In this document: piece after piece, positions 40,141 to 48,289 of the stretch | How the letters are laid out: each line of letters starts with the position of its first letter | Numbering within the stretch: the first letter of the stretch is position 1 | Source of the DNA: Caulobacter sp. Root343 | GTDB lineage: Bacteria; Pseudomonadota; Alphaproteobacteria; Caulobacterales; Caulobacteraceae | Assembly: GCF_001425745.1 (NCBI RefSeq) | Contig: NZ_LMDF01000001.1 | Coordinates: forward strand, 1-64,000 | DNA: 64,000 nucleotides | Direction: 5' to 3' | Translations under genes and position numbers: made by a program | The notes under the pieces: model-generated | Databases searched by the model: none | What the model saw: only the letters and a program-made list of their open reading frames with translations | Told to the model about the DNA's origin: nothing

Positions 40141-40812
40141 ATGGGACGGGGCGGGCGGACCCGGCGATGGATCGCCGCGTCGGGCGGGGTCTTGATCAAT
40201 GGTCTGATCCTAACGGCCCTGGTGCTGGTCGAGCAGGCGCCGCCGGTGATGGAGGAGCAGCCGGTCATCATCCTGGACCTGGAACGGCCGCAGCGGCGAA
40301 CACCATCGCGATCGCCATCGACAGCCTCGCGCGCGGCGTCGACCTTCCCGAGATCGAGCGTCGAAGCGCCAGCGCCGTCCGTCGCCGAAACCGGAGAACC
40401 CGCCGAGCCGGCGCCGGCGCCATCCGAGATCGATCCAGCCTGGCGCATCGATCGCCAGGCCCTCGACCGCCAGCGGTTGACCGAAGGCGCGCCAGCCGCG
40501 AACTGGGGACGCTATCATCGCGCCTGCATGGGCCTAAGCAGCGAACATCTGACACCCGATGAGAAGGCGCGCTGCCAAGACAGCTGGAGCGACCGGAAGG
40601 ACAGACGCCCATCGCCCAACTTCATCGGTCCGGTCGACGAAACCAAATGGGAGACGCCCGAGCCGAAGGTCCCGTCGCGCTACGACAAGGACGCCGTGCG
40701 CAAGCAGCGCTGCCGAGACTACCACCGAGGGCGGACGCCCGGCTTCAGCGAGCGCAACCTCGCCTCCACCGGCAGCCCGCCGCCCCGCCTGCGCGACGGT
40801 GGTTGCTTCTAG
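40141..40812 (+). CDS. Hypothetical protein with one N-terminal membrane segment and proline-rich region
   Basis: This 223-residue protein has a positively charged N-terminus (MGRGGRTRRW), one hydrophobic segment at about 12-32, then a stretch rich in Pro, Ser, Ala and Glu (40-100), and a basic C-terminal half with four Cys (HRACMGL, ARCQDSW, QRCRDY and the penultimate Cys). The layout recalls TonB-like or periplasmic anchored proteins, but there is no TonB C-terminal domain. I do not recognise a family. ATG 40141 follows GAGGTGG. Its stop overlaps the stop codon of the convergent gene. Confidence 0.72.
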   Translation: MGRGGRTRRWIAASGGVLINGLILTALVLVEQAPPVMEEQPVIILDLERPQRRTPSRSPSTASRAASTFPRSSVEAPAPSVAETGEPAEPAPAPSEIDPAWRIDRQALDRQRLTEGAPAANWGRYHRACMGLSSEHLTPDEKARCQDSWSDRKDRRPSPNFIGPVDETKWETPEPKVPSRYDKDAVRKQRCRDYHRGRTPGFSERNLASTGSPPPRLRDGGCF

Positions 40813-41489
40813 TCCAGCCGCGCAGCGGCCAGGATCGGACCGCCGTCCGGCGTCTGGACCAGCACCGCCGTGCGATAGGCGGGATCGGGCGACGCCGGCG
40901 GGGCGAAGCTCACAGCCGCGCCATTCCAGCCGCCCAGGCGGGTCAGCTGCCGGACGATGTCGCGATGGGGCAGGGTCTTGCCGCCGTTCTCGCCGCGCCG
41001 GATCGACACCTGCTGGACGCGGGGATCGTAGCGCACCAGCCAGACGTCGGCGGTCCCTCGCGGGGCGCGGCCGGCGGCGATCTCGATACGGCCCGAGGCG
41101 CTGGCGATGCGGGTGTCGCTGGCTGGCCGAGCGCGGCGCAGGGCGGCCTCGACCTGGCGCGGGTCCATGCCGACGAGGCTGTCGCGACCCTCGACCACCA
41201 TCTCCGGAGTGCCCAGCTGGGCGCCCAACGCCCGGGCATAGACCCTCTGCCGATCGGTATAGGCCTTGGTGGCGAAGGTGTCCTTCCAGCCCAACTGGTC
41301 CCAGTAGGTGACGCCGAAGCTGAGAGCCAGCACGTCGGGGCGGCCGGCGATGGCGTTGAGGTTGGCGTTGGCCGGCGGGCAGGACGAGCAGCCCTGGCTC
41401 TGGAACAGCTCGACCACGACCGGACGGTCGGCGGCGACAGCCGGCGCGGCGATGGACAGCAGGGCGACGGCGGCGAGCACGGGGTTCAT
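40809..41489 (-). CDS. Periplasmic thioredoxin-like protein (DUF1223)
   Basis: This 226-residue protein has a signal peptide (VLAAVALLSIAAPAVAAD, cleavage near residue 20). The DUF1223 thioredoxin-like fold is marked by VVELFQSQGCSSCPPANANL with a C-S-S-C redox motif, then VLALSFGVTYWDQLGWKDTFA and YTDRQRVYARAL. The C-terminal half is beta-rich. A role in periplasmic thiol chemistry is likely, but the partner is unknown. ATG 41489 follows CAGGAGG. Its CTA (stop on the minus strand) interlocks with the TAG of the convergent gene. Confidence 0.9.
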   Translation of the reverse strand: MNPVLAAVALLSIAAPAVAADRPVVVELFQSQGCSSCPPANANLNAIAGRPDVLALSFGVTYWDQLGWKDTFATKAYTDRQRVYARALGAQLGTPEMVVEGRDSLVGMDPRQVEAALRRARPASDTRIASASGRIEIAAGRAPRGTADVWLVRYDPRVQQVSIRRGENGGKTLPHRDIVRQLTRLGGWNGAAVSFAPPASPDPAYRTAVLVQTPDGGPILAAARLD

Positions 41490-41700
41490 GAGAAACCTCC
41501 TGAATAAGTTACTGGAGGTGAGTACGAAGCGGCGAAGGCCAAGGTTACAGCGACGGGCGATTAAAGGTGGCGATCGCGCCGGCGCCTGAGCGCCTGGCGT
41601 TCGCACTCCTTAAACCTTGTTTGGAAGCGTGATCTTCAGTCCACGCATGGTCTAACCGCGATGATCGGGCGGGGGCTCGAACCTCTGGAAGGAGCGAGCC

Positions 41701-41856
41701 ATGGCCAAGAAGGCCGCCAGCGCCAAGCAAGGCGCCAAGCTGGACGCGTTCGACGCGCTGAAGGCGAAGCAGCGCTCGATCATCATCGACATGATGGTGT
41801 TCTGCGGCGGGATCGGCTCGCTGGTCTGGGTGCTGCGCGAGATGGCGTCGACCTAA
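41701..41856 (+). CDS. 51-residue single-pass membrane protein
   Basis: This short gene encodes a basic N-terminus (MAKKAASAKQGAKLDAF) followed by a hydrophobic segment (IIIDMMVFCGGIGSLVWVL, residues 27-45) and a short acidic or polar tail. GGAAGGAG lies 7 bases before the ATG, an excellent ribosome site, and the codon use is G/C-ending like its neighbours, so I regard it as real. It probably sits in the inner membrane with the N-terminus inside. No family recognised. Confidence 0.7.
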   Translation: MAKKAASAKQGAKLDAFDALKAKQRSIIIDMMVFCGGIGSLVWVLREMAST

Positions 41857-41859
41857 ACC

Positions 41860-42324
41860 CTAGGCTCTATCGATCCGCGCGGCGTAGCAGCCCCACTTGG
41901 CGTAGTGGGCGTGCAGATAGGCGATCTGCGGATCCTCGAACAAGATCGCGATCAGGGCCTCGGCCCGAGCGCCCTCGACGATGTCGGCTGCGCGCATCAT
42001 GCCCTCTCGGTCGAAGGCCCGCAGGGACAGCAGGCGGCGGCGCAGGGCCGGCGGCATCACGTCGACCGTGGCGACCGGCTCGACGCCCTGGCGGATGAAG
42101 ATGGCGTGGCTGGCGCGGAACGGCGTCGGCGCCGGCTGGTGCTCGTAGTTGACCAGGATGAGGGTCTCGCCCGGCTGGGCGTCGTCCAGGCTGACGCGGC
42201 AGGGAAAGCCCAGCGGCGCGTCGGCGACCACCCGGCGGGCGCCGTGGGCGGCGAGCGCTTCGTCGTCCATCGCGAATAGCGGGGCGAACGGTTCGGCGGG
42301 CAGGCTGGTGACGGCGTAGGCCAT
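41860..42324 (-). CDS. DUF1203 family protein
   Basis: This 154-residue cytosolic protein matches the DUF1203 pattern: ARRVVADAPLGFPCRVSLDDAQPGETLILVNYEHQ near 30-65, then SHAIFIRQGV, and RRLLSLRAFD and AHYAKWGCYAARID near the C-terminus. The function of the family is unknown. ATG 42324 follows GAGAGGAGCC. It converges with the 51-residue gene at a 3-base gap and is divergent from the ABC-F gene. Confidence 0.88.
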   Translation of the reverse strand: MAYAVTSLPAEPFAPLFAMDDEALAAHGARRVVADAPLGFPCRVSLDDAQPGETLILVNYEHQPAPTPFRASHAIFIRQGVEPVATVDVMPPALRRRLLSLRAFDREGMMRAADIVEGARAEALIAILFEDPQIAYLHAHYAKWGCYAARIDRA

Positions 42325-42399
42325 GGACGGCTCCTCTCTGTAGGCTTCATCCTCGCGCCGCCGGAGGATCGGCGACACCCGATCCTTGCGGTCTTTGCT

Positions 42400-42423
42400 C
42401 CCCAATGGGACTCCCCATTGGGG
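42400..42423 (+). promoter_or_regulatory. Perfect hairpin in the ABC-F gene leader
   Basis: CCCCAATGGG-actc-CCCATTGGGG forms a 10-bp perfect stem with a 4-base loop, about 120 bases before the ABC-F start and 60 before a possible leader peptide. No T-tract follows. ABC-F resistance genes are often controlled by leader structures, so this is a candidate regulatory element; alternatively it is a protein-binding palindrome. Confidence 0.5.
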
Positions 42424-42486
42424 CTCAGCTTGCAGAACCGCGTTCGCGGGCGTAGAAGCCGCCCCTTTCCACCGATGGAGGCTCCC

Positions 42487-42588
42487 ATGATCAGCAAGCC
42501 GGAAGACCGTTTCGTCCTTCCCGTTTCCCTGACCGTGGGGTCGCATGTCCTTCGTCACCCTGGATTCCGTTTCCGCCGCCACGCCTGA
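42487..42588 (+). CDS. Possible 33-codon leader ORF overlapping the ABC-F gene
   Basis: An ATG with GGAG 5 bases upstream opens a 33-codon frame (MISKPEDRFVLPVSL and on) that ends at TGA 42586, inside the ABC-F coding region in another frame. The ABC-F gene's own ATG has only a weak ribosome site (GTGGGG), so translation of the leader could control it. There is no similarity to known leader peptides that I can recognise. Confidence 0.35.
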   Translation: MISKPEDRFVLPVSLTVGSHVLRHPGFRFRRHA

Positions 42589-44152
42589 CGGCCGGCTTCT
42601 CTTCGACAACCTGAACCTCGCGATCGGGGCCGAGCGCATCGGCCTGGTCGGGCGCAACGGCGTGGGCAAGTCCAGCCTGCTGGCGCTGATCGCCGGGTTG
42701 CGTCCGCCGCTGTCCGGAACCGTCACACGCTCCGGGACCGTCGCAACGCTGGAACAGACGCCGGACCTGTCGCCCGGCGCGCGGCTGGTCGACCTGCTGG
42801 GCGTGGGCGCAGACTGGAACCGTCTCGCGCGGATCGAACGCGGGGAGGGCGATGAGACCGACCTGTCCGACGCCGACTGGGAACTGCCGGCGCGGCTGGA
42901 CCAGGCCTTGGCCGACGTCGGCCTCTCTGGCCTCGAGCCCGAACGGCCGGCGACCGCGCTGTCGGGCGGCCAGGCGACCCGCGCCGGCTTGGCGCGCCTG
43001 CTGATCGCCCAGCCCGACGTGCTGCTGCTGGACGAGCCGACCAACAATCTCGACGCCGAGGCGCGGGAGACCGTCGGGCGCGTGCTGGCCCGCTGGCGCG
43101 GCGGGGCGGTGGTGGGCAGCCACGACCGGAGCCTGCTGCGCGGCATGGACCGGATCGTAGAGCTGTCGTCCCTGGGCGCGCGCTCGTACGGCGGCGGCTG
43201 GGACCTCTATGCCGAACGAAAGGCGCTGGAGGCCGAAGCGGCCCAACGCGACCTCGACCACGCCGAGCGCGAGGTCCGCCGCGTCGCCCGCGAGGTCCAG
43301 ATCGCCCGCGAGCGCAAGGACCGCCGCGACGCGGCCGGCAAGCGCTTCGCCGACCGGGGCGGGACGCCGAAGATCGTGCTGGGGATGATGGCCGAGCGGG
43401 CCGAGACCAGCGGCGCCCGCGAGGGCAGGCTCGCCGACAAGCTGGCGACCCAGGCGGCGGAGGCCAAGGCCTCGGCCGAGGCGCGCGTCGAGCGCGCCCG
43501 GACCCTGGGCTTCGAACTGCCGTCCAGCGGCCTGCCGGAGGGGCGGACGGTGCTGGCCTTCGACGAGGTCGCCTTCGCCTGGCCCGACGGGACGCCGGTG
43601 GTCGCGGGCCTGTCGTTCCGGCTCGTCGGGCCCGAGCGGGTGGCGGTCTCCGGTCCGAATGGGGCGGGCAAGACGACCTTGATCCGGCTGACGACCGGCG
43701 ACCTGTCACCGATCGCCGGCGACGTGAAGGTGTCGGTCCTCGTCGCTCTACTGGACCAGCGGGCGGCGCTGCTGAACGACGACGAGACGATCCTCGAGAA
43801 CTTCCGCCGGCTCAATCCGAACGCCAGCGTCAATGACGCCCACGCGGCCCTGGCCCGGTTCCTGTTCCGCAACGTCGCCGCCCACCAGATCGCCGGGACG
43901 CTGAGCGGCGGCGAGCGGCTGCGGGCGGCCCTGGCCTGCGTACTGTGCGCCGCCGTGCCGCCGCAGCTGCTGATCCTGGACGAGCCGACAAACCACCTGG
44001 ACCTGGCGTCGATCGAGGCCGTCGAGGCGGCGCTGTCCGGCTATGACGGGGCGCTGCTGGTGGTCAGCCACGACACGGACTTTCTCGAGGCGATCGGCAT
44101 TGAGCGGACGATCGCGCTCAAACCAGGTGACGCCGCCAGCGATCTTCGCTAA
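42545..44152 (+). CDS. ABC-F family ATP-binding protein
   Basis: This 535-residue soluble protein has two ABC domains and no membrane segments. The first has Walker A GRNGVGKSS near 38, signature LSGGQATRAGLARLL near 140 and Walker B VLLLDEPTNNLD near 160. The linker near 220-315 is charged and helical. The second has GPNGAGKTT near 370, LSGGERLRAAL near 455 and LLILDEPTNHLD near 480. ABC-F proteins act on the ribosome as translation factors or antibiotic-resistance proteins; which applies here cannot be told from sequence. The length fits the Uup/EttA/ARE-type proteins. Confidence 0.92.
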   Translation: MSFVTLDSVSAATPDGRLLFDNLNLAIGAERIGLVGRNGVGKSSLLALIAGLRPPLSGTVTRSGTVATLEQTPDLSPGARLVDLLGVGADWNRLARIERGEGDETDLSDADWELPARLDQALADVGLSGLEPERPATALSGGQATRAGLARLLIAQPDVLLLDEPTNNLDAEARETVGRVLARWRGGAVVGSHDRSLLRGMDRIVELSSLGARSYGGGWDLYAERKALEAEAAQRDLDHAEREVRRVAREVQIARERKDRRDAAGKRFADRGGTPKIVLGMMAERAETSGAREGRLADKLATQAAEAKASAEARVERARTLGFELPSSGLPEGRTVLAFDEVAFAWPDGTPVVAGLSFRLVGPERVAVSGPNGAGKTTLIRLTTGDLSPIAGDVKVSVLVALLDQRAALLNDDETILENFRRLNPNASVNDAHAALARFLFRNVAAHQIAGTLSGGERLRAALACVLCAAVPPQLLILDEPTNHLDLASIEAVEAALSGYDGALLVVSHDTDFLEAIGIERTIALKPGDAASDLR

Positions 44153-44212
44153 CTCTATGTGACCGGTAACATCGGCCTTGATCCGATGATCCGGAAACGC
44201 AGGGAAGACGAG

Positions 44213-45472
44213 ATGGACGGCGGTCGGGACCACCCGCTTCGCGTGACGCTGAGCGAACTGATGCACCTGCGGGCGCTGCCGCTGGACCGCGCCCCGGTCC
44301 GCCTGCGCCAGTGGGTGTTCCTGGTCGAGCCCGAGCAGCGGGCGGCGGAGACGGCCTTCGTCACCCTGTTCGCGCCGGGCCAGGATCCCGCCGCGGGCCG
44401 AGTCGTGGTCACGAACGAAGAGGGCGGCTGGCTGTGGGAGCGCCACCAGGAGTTCTCGACCTGGACGGGGTTCGCGTACGGACCGCTGGGCGGCGAGCTG
44501 GGTTTCGAGACCCGACCGGAGGAAAGCGCCTTCTGGCTGGACGGCGCGCCGGGCCAGGTGTTCCGGGGCGTCGAGATCTCGGTCTCGGCCCCTAGGGGAG
44601 AGCCGCCGACCGACGCGGCGTTGCGGCGTCATATCGACCTGGCGCGCTGCGTCTCGTGCGAGGTGTTCGATGGCGCCGCGCGGATCTGGACCGACTTTCG
44701 GCTGCGCGAGGGCGGGACCGGCCGCATCCATGTCCACAATATCAGCCTGGCCAATGACGAGGTCTCGCGCCTGGTCCAGACCCTGCTGGAGATCGGCAAC
44801 TACCGGAAGCTGGCCTTGATCGGCTTTCCGCCGGCCCGCGAGCTGCTGGCCTGGCTGGACGGCGCCGAAGCACGGCTCGCGGCCATCACCAGCGGCCTGG
44901 CGGCCGGCGAGGACAGCCAGAGCGTCCTCGACCACTTGCTGGCCCTCTCCGCCGAGATCGAGCTGCGGGCGGCTGACAGCCGGTTCCGGCGCGGTGCCAC
45001 GGAGTCCTACCACCGCCTGACCCTGGACCGGCTGGAGGCGCTGCGCGAACGGCGGGTGGCGGGCCACTCGACCATGAGCGAGTTCATCGCCCGGCGCCTG
45101 TTGCCGGCCATGCGCACGCGCGAGGCGGCCGACCGGCGGCTGGACGACCTGTCGCTGCGGGTGGCGCGCAGCGGCGACCTGCTGCGCACCAAACTCGGCC
45201 TGGCCCAGGACCGTCAGAACCAGGAGACCCTGCGCGGCATGGACGCCAGCCTGCAGCTGCAGACCAAGCTGCAGGGCCTGGTCGAGGGGCTATCGATCTT
45301 CGCGGTTGGCTACTACGTGCTGGGCCTGTTGGGCTATCTGCTGAAGCCCTGGCTGCACGGCTGGCCGGGCGGCGGCGAGCGGGTGCTGTCGGCCCTGGTC
45401 CCGCTGGTCCTGATCGCCGTGGCCGCCAGCCTGCATCGGCGCAAGAAGCGGCTGATCGACGAGGGACGCTAG
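44213..45472 (+). CDS. DUF3422 family membrane protein
   Basis: This 419-residue protein matches DUF3422: N-terminal HPLRVTLSELMHLRALP, WLWERHQEFSTWTGFAYG near residue 75, FRLREGGTGRIHVHNISL near 165, a helical middle with LTLDRLEALRERRVAGHSTMSEFIARRLLPAMRT near 270-310 (in segments), and two hydrophobic segments near the C-terminus (about 355-375 and 390-408). This suggests a soluble regulatory part anchored to the membrane; the function of the family is unknown. ATG 44213 follows AGGGA; the frame is open 54 bases upstream without a good ribosome site. Confidence 0.88.
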   Translation: MDGGRDHPLRVTLSELMHLRALPLDRAPVRLRQWVFLVEPEQRAAETAFVTLFAPGQDPAAGRVVVTNEEGGWLWERHQEFSTWTGFAYGPLGGELGFETRPEESAFWLDGAPGQVFRGVEISVSAPRGEPPTDAALRRHIDLARCVSCEVFDGAARIWTDFRLREGGTGRIHVHNISLANDEVSRLVQTLLEIGNYRKLALIGFPPARELLAWLDGAEARLAAITSGLAAGEDSQSVLDHLLALSAEIELRAADSRFRRGATESYHRLTLDRLEALRERRVAGHSTMSEFIARRLLPAMRTREAADRRLDDLSLRVARSGDLLRTKLGLAQDRQNQETLRGMDASLQLQTKLQGLVEGLSIFAVGYYVLGLLGYLLKPWLHGWPGGGERVLSALVPLVLIAVAASLHRRKKRLIDEGR

Positions 45473-45563
45473 CGCGGCCGTCGCCCGCGGCCTAAGGGAA
45501 CGCGCGATCACGACGAAAGACGCTCGCCTGGACCTCTCCGCCTTCATCCAAGATCGCCTGCCG

Positions 45564-46160
45564 TTGGAGCCCGTCCCGGGCGTGCCGGAGATCCGCCTGC
45601 ACCGCGCGGGACCGCGCAGCGGGCTGATGCGGCTGGCCGAGGCCGATCCGGACTTCGGCTCTCCCTATTGGGCGCGGCCGTGGGGCGGGGGCCTGGCGCT
45701 GGCGAGGCATGTCCTGGACCATCCCGGCGTCGTCGCCGGCAAGACCGTGCTGGACCTCGGCGCGGGCTCGGGCCTGGTGGCCATCGCCGCCGCCCTGGCC
45801 GGCGCCGGCGCGGTGCGGGCGGCTGACGTCGATCCCTACGCGGTGGCGGCCACGCGCCTGAACGCGGCCGCCAACGGCGTCGCGGTCGAGGCGGTGCAGG
45901 GCGACTTGACGGCGGGCGCGCCGCCGGAGGTCGCGCTGATGCTGGTGGGGGACCTGTTCTACGACGCGGACCTGGCGGCGCGGGTCACGGTCTTTCTGGA
46001 GCGCTGCGTCGCGGCCGGAATCGAGGTGCTGATCGGCGACCCCTGGCGCGCCTTCCTGCCGACCGGCCGCCTGCGGGTCGTGGCCGAATATCCGGTGGCC
46101 GACTTCGGCGACCCCGACGGCGCGGCGCGGGCCGCGGCGGTGTTCGCGCTGAAAGCCTAG
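45564..46160 (+). CDS. Class I SAM-dependent methyltransferase (ETFB-lysine/nicotinamide N-methyltransferase-like)
   Basis: This is a methyltransferase of about 198 residues from the TTG given here. SAM-binding motif I is VLDLGAGSGLVAIAAALAGA near residue 60, the acidic post-I segment RAADVDPYAVAATRLNA follows, and motif LVGDLFYDADLA stands for the DPPW/D-type motif IV. PYWARPWGGGLALARH is typical of the ETFKMT-like group that methylates lysines on proteins. The frame remains open and coding-like 57 bases further upstream, to an ATC codon with AAGGGA at the right distance, so the true start may be earlier. Confidence 0.85.
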   Translation: MEPVPGVPEIRLHRAGPRSGLMRLAEADPDFGSPYWARPWGGGLALARHVLDHPGVVAGKTVLDLGAGSGLVAIAAALAGAGAVRAADVDPYAVAATRLNAAANGVAVEAVQGDLTAGAPPEVALMLVGDLFYDADLAARVTVFLERCVAAGIEVLIGDPWRAFLPTGRLRVVAEYPVADFGDPDGAARAAAVFALKA

Positions 46161-46606
46161 GCCTTCCGGTTCAGCGTGATCGCCGCGCCGTGCTGCGGGC
46201 GGTCGTTGATCATCGCGCCGGCGCCGTAGGTGGTGGCCGGAGCGGCGCGCTGGTTGGCGATTTCCTGGGCCACGGCGTGGACCAGACCCTCGGTCACCGT
46301 CTTGGCGGCGGTCACCGCGCGCGCTTGACGGGCCAGGACCGCGTCGAAGGCCTCCGTGGCGCGCATCAGGCGCTGGCGCAGTTCGGGCCGCGCGGCTTCG
46401 ACCAGGGAAACATTGGCCCGCACCCGCATCGACTCGTGCCGGTAGACATTGGCCAGCTTGGCGGTCTCTTCGACGTACTGCGCCGCCTCGTGCGGGCGGT
46501 GGGTCTCGAAGGCGTGCGCCTCCTTGGCGATCAGGTCGGTCAGGCGTTCGGTCAGCAAGATCAGCTGGTGGACACGATCGTCGGCGTCGATGGCGGCGAT
46601 GGCCAT
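46157..46606 (-). CDS. flbY: Flagellar protein FlbY
   Basis: This 149-residue helical protein is third in the flgI-cheL-flbY operon, an arrangement I know from Caulobacter. It has long amphipathic helices (VHQLILLTERLTDLIAKEA and LRQRLMRATEAFDAVLARQ) of the FlgN-like chaperone kind and a Gly/Asn-rich tail (TYGAGAMINDRPQHGAA). It starts 4 bases after the cheL stop. It probably helps flagellar assembly in the cytoplasm; the exact function is not established. It converges with the methyltransferase gene, overlapping by 4 bases. Confidence 0.85.
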   Translation of the reverse strand: MAIAAIDADDRVHQLILLTERLTDLIAKEAHAFETHRPHEAAQYVEETAKLANVYRHESMRVRANVSLVEAARPELRQRLMRATEAFDAVLARQARAVTAAKTVTEGLVHAVAQEIANQRAAPATTYGAGAMINDRPQHGAAITLNRKA

Positions 46607-46610
46607 GGGG

Positions 46611-46946
46611 CTACTCCTTCAGACCTTGGAGTTTCAGCATTTCGCGCTGGATGGTGGAGGCCAGGCCGATGCCGCCGGCCTGGGTGACCTGTCTGGACAT
46701 GGCGTCGGTCAGCACCGACTTGAACATCGCCTCGCCCTGGCCGCCGCCGAACGGCTCGGGGGCTTTCACCCCCTCGAACATCTGCTGCATCATCACCGAC
46801 ATGAACGAGCTCTCGAAGCTCTTGGCCGTGTCGGCGATCTTGGCGCGCTTGGCCTTTTCCTCGACCGAGGCGACGGCGCTCTTGGCGGCCGCGGCGACGG
46901 TGTCGATCTTGGCGGCGACGCCGGTCAGGGCGGAGAGGGCGCTCAT
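46611..46946 (-). CDS. cheL: CheL, FlgJ-type rod-binding protein
   Basis: This 111-residue protein resembles the N-terminal rod-binding domain of FlgJ ([26 protein letters not shown], then [29 protein letters not shown]), which helps build the flagellar rod. The muramidase half of enterobacterial FlgJ is absent, as is usual in alphaproteobacteria, where the gene is called cheL in Caulobacter. ATG 46946 shares one base with the flgI stop; a GTG one codon upstream is less likely. Confidence 0.9.
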   Translation of the reverse strand: MSALSALTGVAAKIDTVAAAAKSAVASVEEKAKRAKIADTAKSFESSFMSVMMQQMFEGVKAPEPFGGGQGEAMFKSVLTDAMSRQVTQAGGIGLASTIQREMLKLQGLKE

Positions 46947-48058
46947 CACATCACCTCGATGTCGGCTTGCAGGGCGCCCGCGGCCTTCACGGCCTGCAGG
47001 ATCGAGATCATGTCGCGCGGCGTGACGCCCAGGGCGTTGAGGCCACCGACCAGGCTCTTGAGCGACGGCGAGCCGCCCAGGGTGATCAGCTTGCGGCCCT
47101 TCTCCTCATCGACGCTGACCGTCGACTGCGGGATGACCTTGGTCTGGCCTTGGCTGAACGGGGCCGGCTGGCTGACGGCCGGGGTCTCCTGGACCGAGAT
47201 CGTCAGGTTGCCCTGGGCGATCGCCACCTGGCTGATGCGGACGTCGTCGCCCATGACGATGACGCCGGCCACTTCGTCGATGACCACCTTGGCCGGGGAG
47301 TCGGGCTCGACCTCCAGGTTCTCGATGTTGGTCATGAAGCTGATCATGTCCGTGCCGGCGGGCGCGCGGGTGGCGATGATCGTCGGGTTCTGGGCCTGGG
47401 CGCAGCCGGGGAACTTGCTGTTGATGGCGTCAGCGATGCGGCGGGCGGTGGTGAAGTCCGGATTGCGCAGGGTCAGGCGCATGATGTCCATGTTGACCAT
47501 CTGGAAACCGGTCTCGCGTTCGATGACGCCGCCGCCGGCGATGCGGCCAGCGGTCGGCACGCCCTTGGTGACCGAGCTGCCCGAGGCGCCGCCGGCCGAA
47601 ACCGAACCGGTCTGCACGGTGCCTTGCGCCACGGCGTAGGTCTGGCCGTCCGCGCCTTGCAGGCTAGTGACCAGCAGGGTGCCGCCCAGCAGGCTCTTGG
47701 CGTCGCCCATGGTCGAGACGGTGACGTCGACCTTGGAGCCCGCCGCCGAGAAGGCCGGCAGGTTGGCGGTGACCATGACCGCGGCGGTGTTCTTGGTGTT
47801 CAGGTTGCCGTCGCGGACATTGACGCCCTGACGCTCCAGCATCGCCTCCAGGCTCTGCTTGGTCATCGGCGCGTTGCGCAGGCTGTCGCCCGAACCGTTC
47901 AGGCCGACGACGATGCCGTAGCCGATCAGCTGGTTCTCACGAACGCCCTCGAAGGCGACGATGTCCTTGATCCGCGACTTGGCGAACGCCGGGCCCGCGA
48001 CGAGGGCGGAGACGGCGGCGAAGGCGATCAGAACGGTGCGAAAGAATGAACGCGGCAT
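46946..48058 (-). CDS. flgI: Flagellar P-ring protein FlgI
   Basis: This 370-residue periplasmic protein assembles into the P-ring around the flagellar rod in the peptidoglycan layer. It has a signal peptide ([19 protein letters not shown], cleavage near 25) followed by the FlgI signature [37 protein letters not shown] and [22 protein letters not shown]. The C-terminus ends in [33 protein letters not shown] in segments. It is the first gene of flgI-cheL-flbY, divergent from fliX, with a sigma-54-like promoter about 40 bases upstream. Confidence 0.97.
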   Translation of the reverse strand: MPRSFFRTVLIAFAAVSALVAGPAFAKSRIKDIVAFEGVRENQLIGYGIVVGLNGSGDSLRNAPMTKQSLEAMLERQGVNVRDGNLNTKNTAAVMVTANLPAFSAAGSKVDVTVSTMGDAKSLLGGTLLVTSLQGADGQTYAVAQGTVQTGSVSAGGASGSSVTKGVPTAGRIAGGGVIERETGFQMVNMDIMRLTLRNPDFTTARRIADAINSKFPGCAQAQNPTIIATRAPAGTDMISFMTNIENLEVEPDSPAKVVIDEVAGVIVMGDDVRISQVAIAQGNLTISVQETPAVSQPAPFSQGQTKVIPQSTVSVDEEKGRKLITLGGSPSLKSLVGGLNALGVTPRDMISILQAVKAAGALQADIEVM

Positions 48059-48097
48059 GGTGGTCCCGTGGCGGGGAGACGTCCCCGCGCCGCCCCA

Positions 48098-48113
48098 TGC
48101 CAGAAGCGGGCCA
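48098..48113 (-). promoter_or_regulatory. Sigma-54-type promoter of flgI-cheL-flbY
   Basis: On the minus strand, TGGCCC-gcttc-TGGCA matches the -24/-12 consensus TGGCAC-N5-TTGCA at 9 of 11 positions, with the required GG-N10-GC spacing. It lies 40 bases before the flgI ATG. Caulobacter late hook-basal-body genes use sigma-54 with FlbD, which supports the call; I did not locate a clear FlbD site. Confidence 0.6.
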
Positions 48114-48204
48114 GTTTCCCGAATGCCCTCAGGGCCTTGTGACTCAAGGGATTCCGGATTCGGCGGTGGTCCGACTGGCGCCGAACGGCAGAATCTGCCC
48201 GGCA

Positions 48205-48219
48205 TTAACCATACTTCAA
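48205..48219 (+). promoter_or_regulatory. CtrA-like box at the fliX promoter
   Basis: TTAA-CCATACT-TCAA matches the CtrA site TTAA-N7-TTAA with one mismatch. It lies about 70 bases before the fliX ATG, between the divergent flgI and fliX genes. Early flagellar genes of Caulobacter are CtrA-dependent, in agreement with this position. Confidence 0.6.
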
Positions 48220-48289
48220 GCGCGCGGCCCGATGATGATCGTGCGATGAGAAGAGTGACTCGCGCGCAAGAGCTTTTTGGAGCTGTCGG

